A stretch of 64,000 nucleotides of DNA from contig NZ_CP022282.1 of NCBI RefSeq assembly GCF_002216065.1, positions 930,001 through 994,000 on the forward strand, in the 5' to 3' direction. A program made the translations under genes and the position numbers. Source of the DNA: Chryseobacterium sp. T16E-39. Its GTDB lineage: Bacteria; Bacteroidota; Bacteroidia; Flavobacteriales; Weeksellaceae. Shown piece after piece: positions 16,838 through 25,434 of the stretch (within the stretch, counting starts at the first letter, position 1; every line of letters begins with the position of its first letter). The notes beneath the pieces are model-generated. The model saw only the letters and a list, made by a program, of their open reading frames with translations. It was not told where the DNA came from and did not search any database.

Positions 16838-17341
16838 ATGCTAACAGATATTATCAGCAACAATCTCACTGTTATTTTTTGTGGAATTAATCCAGGCTTA
16901 AAATCAGCAAATGATGGCTATCATTTCTCAGGAAGGAGCAACCAGTTTTGGAAAGTCCTGCATCAGTCGGGTTTTACTCCTTATCAGATTGAAGCGGTAC
17001 ACGACCGGACCATTCTGAATTTTGGATTAGGTCTTACTACCGCTGTAGCAAGGGCGACATCTCGGGCAGATGAACTTTCAAAAGAAGAATTTGACAATTC
17101 TCTCGAATCTTTTAAAGCCAAAATAACAGAGTTTCAACCCAGGTATATTGCTTTTCTTGGTAAAGCAGCTTACAAAGCTTTTTCAAAGAAAAAAGAAATT
17201 CCCTGGGGATTACAGCCTGAAGATTTTTGTGGCTCCAGGGTTTGGGTTGTTCCTAATCCAAGTGGTTTAAACCGAGGATTTACGCTCGATGATCTTGTTA
17301 CCTCTTATGGAGAACTATATGCAGAAATCCAATCCATTTAG
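16838..17341 (+). CDS. mug: G/U mismatch-specific DNA glycosylase
   Basis: This 167-residue protein has the TDG/Mug fold of the uracil-DNA glycosylase superfamily. The active-site motif is FCGINPGLKSA, with the Mug-type Asn in GINPG rather than the Asp of classical Ung. The DNA-intercalation loop motif NPSGLNRGF is present, and GYHFSGRSNQFWKVL forms the pocket. Mug removes uracil and ethenocytosine opposite guanine. It is convergent with aag, another base-excision glycosylase, with only 20 bases between the two stops. Confidence 0.93.
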   Translation: MLTDIISNNLTVIFCGINPGLKSANDGYHFSGRSNQFWKVLHQSGFTPYQIEAVHDRTILNFGLGLTTAVARATSRADELSKEEFDNSLESFKAKITEFQPRYIAFLGKAAYKAFSKKKEIPWGLQPEDFCGSRVWVVPNPSGLNRGFTLDDLVTSYGELYAEIQSI

Positions 17342-17361
17342 CAACTCATCTAATTTTAAAG

Positions 17362-17967
17362 TTAAACCTTATTCGGTTTGCTAACATATTTATTTCCTTT
17401 AACGAAGAAACGCCATGGCAAAAGTGCATCTTCCTGTGCATAAGCAACTCCTACACGTGGGGTTGCTATAATTTCATCGTCAGAATATCGGATCTTTTGA
17501 TCTTCAATCCAGATTTCTTCTCCTGCTATATCTTTTTTATTCAATGAGCGGTCAATTCCTAAAGCCTTTGCAGCAGACCCCGGACCAGATGAAATAGCAG
17601 CTTTTGTAGCAGGCATATTCCGTCTTAATTCCATAATCTCTTTACCTATCAATGGTTCAATCGCCCTGATCAGCACAGCATGAGGCTCATCCATAACAGA
17701 GGTAACAATATTAAAAAGATGATGAATGCCATAGCATAAATACACATAAGAAATACCTCCTTCATGATAAAGAATTTCAGTTCTGTCTGTTCGTCGCCCA
17801 CCATAGGCATGAGAAGCTTTATCCACAACTCCGAAATAGGCCTCTGTTTCTACAATAATACCTGCGGTGATCTCATCATTAATCTGTGTGAAAAGCATTT
17901 TCCCTAAAAGGTCTTTTGCTAAAAACAGGACATCGGGATTTTGATAATAGGAGTGAGGTAGTTTCAA
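17362..17967 (-). CDS. DNA-3-methyladenine glycosylase (AAG/MPG family)
   Basis: This 201-residue protein is of the Aag type (bacterial proteins about 190-210 residues). It carries the catalytic segment IIVETEAYFGVVDKASHAYGG with the general-base Glu, then GGRRTDRTEILYHEGGISYVYLCYGIHHLFNIVT. ISSGPGSAAKALGID completes the family signature. It excises alkylated purines and hypoxanthine. A TAACTTTG promoter box lies 27 bases upstream of its start. With mug and xth, the window holds three base-excision repair genes. Confidence 0.95.
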   Translation of the reverse strand: MKLPHSYYQNPDVLFLAKDLLGKMLFTQINDEITAGIIVETEAYFGVVDKASHAYGGRRTDRTEILYHEGGISYVYLCYGIHHLFNIVTSVMDEPHAVLIRAIEPLIGKEIMELRRNMPATKAAISSGPGSAAKALGIDRSLNKKDIAGEEIWIEDQKIRYSDDEIIATPRVGVAYAQEDALLPWRFFVKGNKYVSKPNKV

Positions 17968-17994
17968 ATCAACTCATTTTATTAATTACATCAT

Positions 17995-18002
17995 CAAAGT
18001 TA
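17995..18002 (-). promoter_or_regulatory. -7 box TAACTTTG for aag
   Basis: An exact TAnnTTTG match on the minus strand, 27 bases upstream of the ATG. No TTG at -33 is apparent. Confidence 0.45.
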
Positions 18003-18111
18003 AAGAAAAACTACTATTTTCATACTCTTTGGATCAGCAGTTTTCTTCAATCTGGGATGGAATATCACCTAATCGGTGAACTAATTTCGCATCATAAAGC
18101 AGTCAATATTT

Positions 18112-18717
18112 ATGAACATCTCAAATACAATATCATCTTATTTTCCTTTGATCCTAACGAAGTCTTTTATACAAATAGCAGCATTTTTTGTAATGACAGG
18201 TATTCCTACATTGACTCATGCCCAACTGGAACTATACACTAAATTCAACCAGGACGGATCCTTAAATCCTGTCATTAACTACAATGGAAGCAAAAAGATC
18301 AATGATCAATTTGCGCTTACTTTTTTCGGACTGATCCGGGAACAGTGGAGCCAGGCTCTGATTGGAATATCTTATTCACCCACCCATTCGGTTAGTTTTT
18401 CCGCAAGCGCAGGGATAGAACATGGCCAAAGTTCCCCCAGATATTCCGCAAGTATATGGCTGAGGAACAATAAAACTTCATTCCTGATCCTTGGAGAACT
18501 GGGAAGCGGTCATGAAAATTATTTGTATAAGATCAATATGTTTCATGAATTTTCAGAAAAATTCAGCCTTGGAATCATGGATTGGCGCTACCATGGACTG
18601 GGACCTAATATACGGTATACCATTCCCAAACTTCAGTCTACCATTTGGCTTATGCCCGCCTATGATCATGAGCAAAAGATATTCAGAAATATGCTTGGAA
18701 TAAGTGTTCGGATGTAA
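18112..18717 (+). CDS. Exported outer-membrane-like hypothetical protein
   Basis: I recognise no family in this 201-residue protein. A long signal-like N-terminus (hydrophobic about 19-35, ending LTHAQ) is followed by about eight amphipathic strands of 9-12 residues (QFALTFFGLI, SVSFSASAGIEHG, RYSASIWLRNN, TSFLILGELG). The C-terminal strand ends LGISVRM. That pattern fits a small outer-membrane beta-barrel or a periplasmic beta-sandwich. It stands alone between aag and the MocR regulator. Confidence 0.65.
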   Translation: MNISNTISSYFPLILTKSFIQIAAFFVMTGIPTLTHAQLELYTKFNQDGSLNPVINYNGSKKINDQFALTFFGLIREQWSQALIGISYSPTHSVSFSASAGIEHGQSSPRYSASIWLRNNKTSFLILGELGSGHENYLYKINMFHEFSEKFSLGIMDWRYHGLGPNIRYTIPKLQSTIWLMPAYDHEQKIFRNMLGISVRM

Positions 18718-18744
18718 ATGGCTTTATCTTCGGAAAAAAAATCA

Positions 18745-20208
18745 TTATATATTTTTTCTTAATATTTCAAGGGATTGCTCGATTTCCTGCGGAGTAAGCG
18801 ATGCAAAGCCTAAGCGAAGTCCATTGGGGCTGAAGACCTCATTATTATAAAATGAGCCATCTGCAATTTTCAATCCTTTTTTTGCAACTTTCTGTGACAG
18901 ATCAGATAAACTGATGCTTTTGTCGAAAATCGACCAGATGGCGAGTCCACCTTCAGGAATCTTAAACGTTATGATATCATTAAAATCAGTCTTCAGTATT
19001 TCGCAAAACAGATCGCGCCGCTGTCTGTAAATCTTGAGGGATTTACGGAAATGTCTTTCCATTTCTCCATTATTGAATAAAGATGAAAATGCTTCTTCAA
19101 GCAATGAGTCACCCTGTTTATCTATAAGCTGTCTTAATGAAGAGGCCGCTTCTATAAAGGATGGATCGGCAATCATAAAGCCTATTCTGAGTGCAGGTGC
19201 AAAAGTTTTGGTTACAGAACCTATATAAATAACATTCCTGTTGTGGTCTATACTGGCTAATGGAATATAAGGTTTATTGTTATAATGAAAATCGAAATCA
19301 TAATCATCTTCAATAATGGCAAAACGGTATTCTTTAGCCAATTTCATTAATTTCAATCTCCTTTCCATACTCATCGTTACCGTAGTTGGAAAATGGTGAT
19401 GTGGAATAATATACACCGCTTTAATGGTCTTATGTTTCAGTACCACTTCTAAGAAATCGATATCCATTCCATACTCATCTACCGGAATCCTCAACAGATG
19501 AGCTCCTGAATATCTGAAGATTTCATCTGCCGAATGATAATTTGAAGTTCCTACAGCAATATAATCAGAAGGTTTTAACAAAAGTTGTGTGGAAAGATAA
19601 ATACCCATCTGACTTCCTTTTGTAATGAGTAAATTCTGAGGATCAACAGCTAAGCCTCTGGTTGTAGCCAGGTATCGGCAAAGCGCGACCCGAAGGTGTT
19701 CTGACCCATTTGGATATCCATATTTGAGGAAGTTTTTTCCATAAAACTTTTTTGAAATGCTCCTGTATTCCCGCATCAACAGATCTATCGGTGTCAATCG
19801 TACATCAGGAAATCCATCATCAATTGTCAGAACAGACTGTTGAAAGTTATCACTTCCTTTGCGATCCAGAAAAGGATTGGTCCAGAGAAATGATTTCTCA
19901 GGAATCTCCGAACTTTTCATAGAAAGATCTTTATGGACTTTTTCAAGAACCGGTAGTTTTGAAAACACAAATATTCCTTTACGCTCAACAGATTCAGCCC
20001 AACCCTGACTTATCAATTCTTCATAAGCCAGTTTTACAGTATTACGGTTCAGACCAATAAGTTCAGAAAGAATCCTGGTGCTGGGCAACACATCTTTAGG
20101 CTGTAATGTTCCATCGGTAATCAGGCTTATAAAGCTATTACACAGTTGCACATACAGGGACACATCAGAATCCCTGTTTAATTGTATCAGTGATTTGTAG
20201 GGTAACAT
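18745..20208 (-). CDS. MocR/PdxR-family regulator (GntR HTH fused to aminotransferase domain)
   Basis: The start at 20208 gives MLPYKSLIQLNRDSDVSLY (487 residues); an upstream ATG adds 18 residues across the likely promoter. Residues about 15-80 form a GntR winged helix (LPSTRILSELIGLNRNTVKLAYEELISQGW). The rest is a fold-type I aminotransferase domain with the PLP lysine in YIGSVTKTFAPALRIGF and the Asp in AIIEDDYDFDF. MocR proteins use PLP or its aldimines as effectors and usually control a neighbouring gene. The CMD gene 99 bases upstream on the same strand is a candidate target. Confidence 0.93.
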   Translation of the reverse strand: MLPYKSLIQLNRDSDVSLYVQLCNSFISLITDGTLQPKDVLPSTRILSELIGLNRNTVKLAYEELISQGWAESVERKGIFVFSKLPVLEKVHKDLSMKSSEIPEKSFLWTNPFLDRKGSDNFQQSVLTIDDGFPDVRLTPIDLLMREYRSISKKFYGKNFLKYGYPNGSEHLRVALCRYLATTRGLAVDPQNLLITKGSQMGIYLSTQLLLKPSDYIAVGTSNYHSADEIFRYSGAHLLRIPVDEYGMDIDFLEVVLKHKTIKAVYIIPHHHFPTTVTMSMERRLKLMKLAKEYRFAIIEDDYDFDFHYNNKPYIPLASIDHNRNVIYIGSVTKTFAPALRIGFMIADPSFIEAASSLRQLIDKQGDSLLEEAFSSLFNNGEMERHFRKSLKIYRQRRDLFCEILKTDFNDIITFKIPEGGLAIWSIFDKSISLSDLSQKVAKKGLKIADGSFYNNEVFSPNGLRLGFASLTPQEIEQSLEILRKNI

Positions 20209-20307
20209 TTGATTTTTTCTGATTTTTTTGACAATACAATATAATAAAAAAAGCTGCTCCATAATTTTTACAGGAACAGCAATGATTGAAGTAAAACGGA
20301 CAAAAGC

Positions 20308-20742
20308 CTAAGAAGGAATAAGTTGAGTCGTAATTCCAATTCTATTCCATGCATTAATTGTGATGATTGCAAGAATTACCTGAGCAAGATAGCTTTCCCC
20401 TAAAGCGTTCAAAGCTTCCTCATAAGTCCCGTCCTTAACATGATTGCCAATTAATGTAACTTCTTCAGTCAATGCTAATATAGCACGCTCTTCATCAGTA
20501 AAAAAAGGAGTATCGCGCCATGCATTAAGGGCATAAATACGCTGTTCCGTCTCACCTGTTTTCCGGGCTTCTTTTGTATGCATATCTATACAGAATGCAC
20601 AGCCATTGATCTGGGAAGCTCTGATTTTGATCAGGTCTTTATGGATCTTCGTTAATGGAGTGCTTTCAATGAATTTCTCAAGGCCCAGGATCGCCTGGTA
20701 TCCGGCAGGTTCTACCTGATCGATTTTAATACGTGTTGACAT
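20308..20742 (-). CDS. Carboxymuconolactone decarboxylase (AhpD-like) family protein, copy 1
   Basis: This 144-residue all-helical CMD/AhpD-type protein has the redox-active motif NGCAFCIDMHTKEAR (CxxC with the following His) and the conserved EERAILALTEEVTLI. Such proteins act as peroxidase-like or thiol-disulfide exchange enzymes, often induced by oxidants. A second gene at 22618-23052 is about 83% identical by eye, with DoxX, LOG and a lipocalin-like gene between them. A TACCTTTG box lies about 43 bases upstream. Confidence 0.92.
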   Translation of the reverse strand: MSTRIKIDQVEPAGYQAILGLEKFIESTPLTKIHKDLIKIRASQINGCAFCIDMHTKEARKTGETEQRIYALNAWRDTPFFTDEERAILALTEEVTLIGNHVKDGTYEEALNALGESYLAQVILAIITINAWNRIGITTQLIPS

Positions 20743-20784
20743 TATATTATTTAATTTATTTTAAAAGTATTGAATTGTACAGGA

Positions 20785-20792
20785 CAAAGGTA
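20785..20792 (-). promoter_or_regulatory. -7 box TACCTTTG for CMD copy 1
   Basis: An exact match on the minus strand. It gives an expected leader of about 35 bases. Confidence 0.45.
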
Positions 20793-20886
20793 AAAGGGTT
20801 GTGGATCATCTTTACAGACCAGATAAAAAAATAGACATGGCCCAGATAAACAAGTAACAAGAACATTGTTCCCTCTATATGAGCTT

Positions 20887-21333
20887 CTAAGCTTCTTTTT
20901 TCTTTAAGAAATTATCCAGACTCCAATGATAAGTGGGTATAAAAGAGAGGAGAAGGCTTGCAGTAGTTGCTGTGAAAACTCCAAAATTGATCGGTTTTTG
21001 TATTCCTACTGAAAAAATCATAAATAAAATAAATGTAAACGTAAGCAATGAGGCTCCAAGTGCTGCATATTTTGTTTTAAAACCGATGATCAGGAGAATA
21101 CCAATAAGCAATTCAGATAGGGTGGCAACAGTTCCCATAACATTAACCATAGGTCGGTCAAAAAATGGCATCAGGGTAGTGGTATAGTTGATGAAATTTT
21201 CCCAATTTCCCCATTCTATATTTCCGGTACCTGGAGCTCCCAAAAGTCCCAGCCTGTCTGAAACAGGAGTTAAAAATGTAATTCCCAGTGCACATCTTAA
21301 AAGAAGTTGTGGGATTCTGAATGATTCTTTCAT
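20887..21333 (-). CDS. DoxX-family membrane protein
   Basis: This 148-residue protein has four hydrophobic segments (about 8-24, 64-86, 90-108, 116-132). The DoxX-type features are RCALGITFLTPVSDRLGLLG near the start and ATLSELLIGILLIIGFKTKYAALGASLL. DoxX proteins are quinone-linked or antioxidant-associated membrane subunits and often sit beside CMD genes, as here (CMD copy 1 is 144 bases downstream on the same strand). The promoter contains an operator-like inverted repeat (21348-21370). Confidence 0.85.
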   Translation of the reverse strand: MKESFRIPQLLLRCALGITFLTPVSDRLGLLGAPGTGNIEWGNWENFINYTTTLMPFFDRPMVNVMGTVATLSELLIGILLIIGFKTKYAALGASLLTFTFILFMIFSVGIQKPINFGVFTATTASLLLSFIPTYHWSLDNFLKKKEA

Positions 21334-21347
21334 AATAATGTATTAAT

Positions 21348-21370
21348 ATTGGTACAAAAGTATCACCAAT
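21348..21370 (-). promoter_or_regulatory. doxX promoter with overlapping operator-like repeat
   Basis: The minus strand has an exact -7 box TACTTTTG (21355-21362). It lies inside a perfect inverted repeat ATTGGT-N11-ACCAAT, so a bound repressor would block transcription. The regulator is unknown. Confidence 0.5.
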
Positions 21371-21455
21371 CTGAACCTCTTTACGCACCCAGATTGATCA
21401 AAATAGATGGCCCAGAAATCTCACTTTATATTTTTTTAAAGCCTGGGCTGGTGAT

Positions 21456-21463
21456 TATCTTTG
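21456..21463 (+). promoter_or_regulatory. -7 box TATCTTTG upstream of the LOG gene
   Basis: An exact TAnnTTTG match 62 bases before the ATG at 21526. It argues against the much longer frame that begins at 21349. Confidence 0.45.
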
Positions 21464-21525
21464 ATCTGGTATATGATTTAAGGCTAGCATTATACGATCT
21501 TCGGCATAAAGAAATATGTTCAATT

Positions 21526-22074
21526 ATGCTAAGAAAGGTGGCTGTTTTTTGTGGTTCAAGTTTAAGTAATAAAGAAATATACCATGAGAACGCAATTCAA
21601 CTGGGTCAACTGCTTGCCAGTAATAATATAGAGTTGGTTTATGGAGGTTCAGATACCGGACTGATGGGAATATTAGCCAGTGCAGTCATTGACAATGGTG
21701 GAACAGTTATTGGTGTTTTGCCAGATTTCCTGAAAAAAAGGGAAATAGCCCATAATAAACTCAGTCAGTTGATTGTAGTCAATACGATGCATGAACGAAA
21801 AGCAATGATGAATGAACTATCGGATGCTTTTATTGCATTACCAGGTGGGCTGGGAACGCTGGACGAATTATTTGAGATGCTGACATGGTTGCAACTCGGA
21901 CTCCATCAAAAACAGATTATCCTTCTTAACATCGATGGTTTTTATGATCCTCTTTTAGCATTCTTGCAAACAATGTCTGACCAGAAATTCCTGAAACCTT
22001 TGGATCCATCCCGCTTTTTAGTTTGTAATTCGACGGAGGATGGAATTAAAGCATTAAAAAACAGAATGCCATAA
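21526..22074 (+). CDS. LOG-family protein (cytokinin riboside 5'-monophosphate phosphoribohydrolase type)
   Basis: The start at 21526 gives a 182-residue protein beginning MLRKVAVFCGSSLSNKE, the expected N-terminus of the TIGR00730/LOG family. The frame extends 59 residues further upstream but crosses a promoter box and has no homology pattern. The signature PGGLGTLDELFEMLTWLQLG is intact and includes the catalytic Glu. The Rossmann start GGSDTGLMG is also present. LOG enzymes release the base from nucleotide monophosphates. In non-plant bacteria the physiological substrate is often purine or pyrimidine nucleotides. Confidence 0.92.
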   Translation: MLRKVAVFCGSSLSNKEIYHENAIQLGQLLASNNIELVYGGSDTGLMGILASAVIDNGGTVIGVLPDFLKKREIAHNKLSQLIVVNTMHERKAMMNELSDAFIALPGGLGTLDELFEMLTWLQLGLHQKQIILLNIDGFYDPLLAFLQTMSDQKFLKPLDPSRFLVCNSTEDGIKALKNRMP

Positions 22075-22090
22075 TTCAAAAGATTGTCAG

Positions 22091-22098
22091 TACATTTG
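22091..22098 (+). promoter_or_regulatory. -7 box TACATTTG
   Basis: An exact match 30 bases before the ATG at 22129. It rules against the TTG start at 22084 because that codon is upstream of the box. Confidence 0.45.
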
Positions 22099-22128
22099 AA
22101 AAATCCAATTCCTAATAAATGTAAAAAT

Positions 22129-22551
22129 ATGATGAAGTCATTTAGCTACCTGTTTATTTTCTTTTTGACGGCGATTTCCTCCAATGCCTTTTCACAACAA
22201 ATCCAGAAAGAGATGATCGTAGGGAAATGGCAGCCTTATCTTTCAACATTGGAAGCGTACGATTTTACAGGAAAAAAAGAGGTGAAAACTGATTCAAAAT
22301 TTTCGGCTAATGATATTATGCAGTTTAACGCGGATGGTTCAATTAATGATGGTGGACAGAGATATTATTCTTATTCGATAGAGCCTGATACCAAAACTTT
22401 ATATTTATTTGACGAACTTCATTACGAGAAGAAATTCGAAATCAGCCAATTGGATAAAACGACGATGAAACTTATCATGCGTGTTGCTGAAACCCATAAC
22501 GAACGGACAAGCCGTGGGATCTGGACATTGATACTTAAACGAAAAAAATAA
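22129..22551 (+). CDS. Secreted lipocalin-like hypothetical protein
   Basis: The start at 22129 (or 22132) gives MMKSFSYLFIFFLTAISSNAFSQ, a clean signal peptide. The mature part begins with KEMIVGKWQPYLSTLEAYD, resembling the G-x-W opening of lipocalin-like domains. It continues with beta strands (DIMQFNADGSINDGG, TLYLFDELHYEKKFEISQLD) and ends GIWTLILKRKK. At about 120 mature residues it fits the small Bacteroidetes lipocalin-like family. The ligand is unknown. It probably has its own promoter and is not part of the LOG transcript. Confidence 0.7.
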   Translation: MMKSFSYLFIFFLTAISSNAFSQQIQKEMIVGKWQPYLSTLEAYDFTGKKEVKTDSKFSANDIMQFNADGSINDGGQRYYSYSIEPDTKTLYLFDELHYEKKFEISQLDKTTMKLIMRVAETHNERTSRGIWTLILKRKK

Positions 22552-22617
22552 CCCTCTCTATTAGAAACGCTTTGCTTAAAATGATAGAAGCAGCTTATAA
22601 ATTAGCATACACCGAAA

Positions 22618-23052
22618 CTAGACAGGAACCATCTGAGTTGTAATTCCTATTCTGTTCCATGCATTGATCGTTATTATAGCGAGAATCGTTTGCGCCAGGT
22701 AACTTTCTCCTAAGGCTTCCAACGCTTCGTGATAGGTCTCGTCCTTTACATGATTTCCAATCAGAGTTACTTCTTCTGTAAGCGCTAATATAACGCGCTC
22801 TTCATGCGTGAAAAATGAGGTATCCCGCCATATGCCCAAAGCGTATATACGCTGCTCTGTTTCACCTTCAAGATAGGCTTCTTTCGTATGTTTGTCTAAA
22901 CAGAATGCACAACCATTGATTTGTGAAGCTCTGATTTTAATCAATCCTTTATGGATCTGCGACAATGGAAATGTTTCAATAAATTTTTCAAGACCTACAA
23001 TTGCTTCATAGCCTCCCGGTTCTACCTGATCGATTTTGATACGTGTTGACAT
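22618..23052 (-). CDS. Carboxymuconolactone decarboxylase (AhpD-like) family protein, copy 2
   Basis: This 144-residue protein is the same length as and colinear with copy 1 at 20308-20742. I count about 25 differences. The redox motif is CAFCLDKHTKEAY. Differences cluster around residues 27-36, 52-62 and 73-86, while the C-terminal ILAIITINAWNRIGITTQ is unchanged. The level of divergence indicates an old duplication rather than an assembly artefact. A TAGTTTTG promoter box lies about 73 bases upstream. Confidence 0.92.
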   Translation of the reverse strand: MSTRIKIDQVEPGGYEAIVGLEKFIETFPLSQIHKGLIKIRASQINGCAFCLDKHTKEAYLEGETEQRIYALGIWRDTSFFTHEERVILALTEEVTLIGNHVKDETYHEALEALGESYLAQTILAIITINAWNRIGITTQMVPV

Positions 23053-23124
23053 TACTATTTTATTATTAATTCGTCAGCCTTATCTCTTATACTATTAAGA
23101 ATCATAGCGCTGATTTTGAGAGAT

Positions 23125-23132
23125 CAAAACTA
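23125..23132 (-). promoter_or_regulatory. -7 box TAGTTTTG for CMD copy 2
   Basis: An exact match on the minus strand. It gives an expected leader of about 65 bases. Confidence 0.4.
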
Positions 23133-23214
23133 AAGGTTTCAGGATCGATGATGAGTGACCAGAAAGAGAAAGATGAATAGTCCAGATCAATACGATCCAT
23201 TTTGTACATAAAAA

Positions 23215-23236
23215 AATCCCACATTGCTGTGGGATT
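23215..23236 (-). terminator. Terminator of the dipeptidyl peptidase gene
   Basis: The 9-bp stem AATCCCACA/TGTGGGATT with a 4-base loop is followed on the minus strand by a T-run. It lies 9 bases after the peptidase stop codon. Confidence 0.8.
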
Positions 23237-23244
23237 CATTTATT

Positions 23245-25416
23245 TTATCTTCCTCCTGGAGGACAATGTTCTTTTAAGTATTTGGTAAATAGGGTAGCCA
23301 GGTGGAGTGAAGTCCCTTCTCCTTCGCTAATTGAATGCGTTCGGTTAGGGTAAGACATCAACTGGAATTGTTTGTTGTATTTTACCAGTTCATTAACGTA
23401 CACTTCTGTATTCTGGTAATGAACGTTATCATCGCCTGTTCCGTGAACCAATAAAAGATTCCCTTTTAAATTTTTAGCATAGGCTAAAGGAGAACCATTG
23501 ACAAAATCTTCCCTGTTTTCCTGTGGAAGTCCCATATATCTTTCCTGATAGATATTATCATAAAATAATTGATTAGCCACCGGAGCAATCGCAATTCCTG
23601 TCTGGTAAATATCCGGATACTGCCCTAAAAGGTTTAAGGTAGAAGAACCTCCACCGCTCCAGCCCCATACGGCAACTCTGGATGTATCTATATAAGGCCA
23701 TTTTGCAAATAAAGCTTTTGCCCCCATTGCCTGATCACGGATATTCAATTGTCCTATTTTACGGTAAACAGATTTTCTCCATTCACGTCCTCTTGGTGCC
23801 GGTGTACCACGGTTCTCAAGAGAGACGTATAAATATCCGTCCTGAGCCATATCACCGACATATAAACCATTCCAGCCGGTGTAGAAACTATCCGTTACGG
23901 TTTGTGCTCCAGGTTCTCCATATACTGTGAACACAATCGGATATTTTTTATTTGGGTCAAAATTCTTAGGCTTTACCACCCAACCATCCATAGTAACTCC
24001 GTCCTCCGTTGTGATCTGGAAAAACTCTGCTTTAGCTTTCGAAGGATCTGCTTTTGAAGAATTTTTTGCAGCAACCAATTCTTTATGATCCGGAAGCGAT
24101 ATTACCATCCCCGCTGAGCGTGCATTCACACTGCTATTATTAAACATCGCCAATTTTCCATTGGGCGAAATTGTATATTTATTCGTTCCTGGATAAGTTT
24201 CAGGCGTTATTCGTTCTGCCTTTCCTCCGTTCATGCTCACTTTGTACAAATATTCCTGAGTGGCATTCTTTGGTGAGGCTAAAAAATAAATCAGTTTGTT
24301 CGGAACATCAAAAAACTCTGGCTTTATCACATCAAAAGCATCTTTTGTAATCAGCGTTTCTTTCCCGTTTAAATCTATTTTATAGATATGTCTCCAGCCA
24401 TCTTTTTCAGATAACCATAAAAATTCTTTACCGTTATTGATCCAGTCCCAGCCACTAGGATCATTATCATTCCAACGGGATTTGATGTCAATCCATGCAG
24501 GATCTGTTTCAGTATAAATGGTTTTACTGTTCCCGGAATTAGCATCCGCAACAATTACTTTACTTTGATTTTGTTTCCTATTCAGCTGTTGAAGAATAAC
24601 AGATTTAGAATCCTGTACCCATTCCATTCTCGGAATATAGTTTTGCACTTCATCACCTGCTATATTCGCCTTTTTTGAAGATTTGGAAGCCAGATCATAA
24701 AACCAGATACTGCAACCTGAAGGATTCTCTCCAACTTTAGGATATTCTACAGGAATGGTAAATGAATATAAGCTATCCGTATTATTGATCATCAGGAAAT
24801 TTTTGGTGCTGCGTGCATCCAGTTTCCAATACGCGATCTTACTTCCATCAGGAGACCATCTGAACCCATCTTGCGTTCCAAATTCTTCCTCATAAGCCCA
24901 GTCGAAAGTACCATTAATCATCCGGTCAGTACCATCATTCGTGATCTTGCTGTATTGGTTGTTGGTAAGATCTTCAATGTAGATATTGTGCTTTGATACG
25001 TAAGCCACCTTTTTCCCGTCCGGAGAGAACTTTGCAAACATAAGAGAAGATTCCGGTAAACCTTTTCCAAGCTGGGTAAGCTTCTTATTGTTTTTATCAA
25101 AAATCCAGTAATCCCCACGGGTATTGTCCCGCCATACTTTTCGGGTATTGGCAAAAAGTAGTAGGCTTTTCCCGTCCGGAGACACATCAAAACTCTGGAC
25201 TTCCAAAGCCGCTGAACTTCCCGAAGGAATGAGTTCACTGGTATTTAAAAATGTTTGATTTTTCCCCGGATTTAGTACGTTAACGATTTCGATCCCGTTT
25301 TTAGTGAATGCATAATAAGCATTGCCATCAGGTGTCCATTGTATCTTTTGTGCCGCCAAAGGAGACAAAGACAGGATACATAACGCAATATTAATTAGTC
25401 TTTTAATATCTATCAT
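23245..25416 (-). CDS. Dipeptidyl peptidase IV (S9 family)
   Basis: This 723-residue exported serine peptidase removes X-Pro dipeptides from peptide N-termini. The signal peptide ends at about residue 22 (LSPLAAQ). A beta-propeller fills residues 25-470 and holds the DPP4 signature DWAYEEEFG, whose paired Glu residues hold the substrate amino terminus. The alpha/beta-hydrolase domain has catalytic Ser587 in GWSGGGSS, the Asp in HGTGDDNVH (about 662-663) and His694 in NRTHSI. It is co-oriented with an aminopeptidase P gene 18 bases upstream. Together they dismantle proline-rich peptides such as collagen fragments. Confidence 0.95.
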   Translation of the reverse strand: MIDIKRLINIALCILSLSPLAAQKIQWTPDGNAYYAFTKNGIEIVNVLNPGKNQTFLNTSELIPSGSSAALEVQSFDVSPDGKSLLLFANTRKVWRDNTRGDYWIFDKNNKKLTQLGKGLPESSLMFAKFSPDGKKVAYVSKHNIYIEDLTNNQYSKITNDGTDRMINGTFDWAYEEEFGTQDGFRWSPDGSKIAYWKLDARSTKNFLMINNTDSLYSFTIPVEYPKVGENPSGCSIWFYDLASKSSKKANIAGDEVQNYIPRMEWVQDSKSVILQQLNRKQNQSKVIVADANSGNSKTIYTETDPAWIDIKSRWNDNDPSGWDWINNGKEFLWLSEKDGWRHIYKIDLNGKETLITKDAFDVIKPEFFDVPNKLIYFLASPKNATQEYLYKVSMNGGKAERITPETYPGTNKYTISPNGKLAMFNNSSVNARSAGMVISLPDHKELVAAKNSSKADPSKAKAEFFQITTEDGVTMDGWVVKPKNFDPNKKYPIVFTVYGEPGAQTVTDSFYTGWNGLYVGDMAQDGYLYVSLENRGTPAPRGREWRKSVYRKIGQLNIRDQAMGAKALFAKWPYIDTSRVAVWGWSGGGSSTLNLLGQYPDIYQTGIAIAPVANQLFYDNIYQERYMGLPQENREDFVNGSPLAYAKNLKGNLLLVHGTGDDNVHYQNTEVYVNELVKYNKQFQLMSYPNRTHSISEGEGTSLHLATLFTKYLKEHCPPGGR

Positions 25417-25434
25417 ATAAAGTATTTAATTAAG

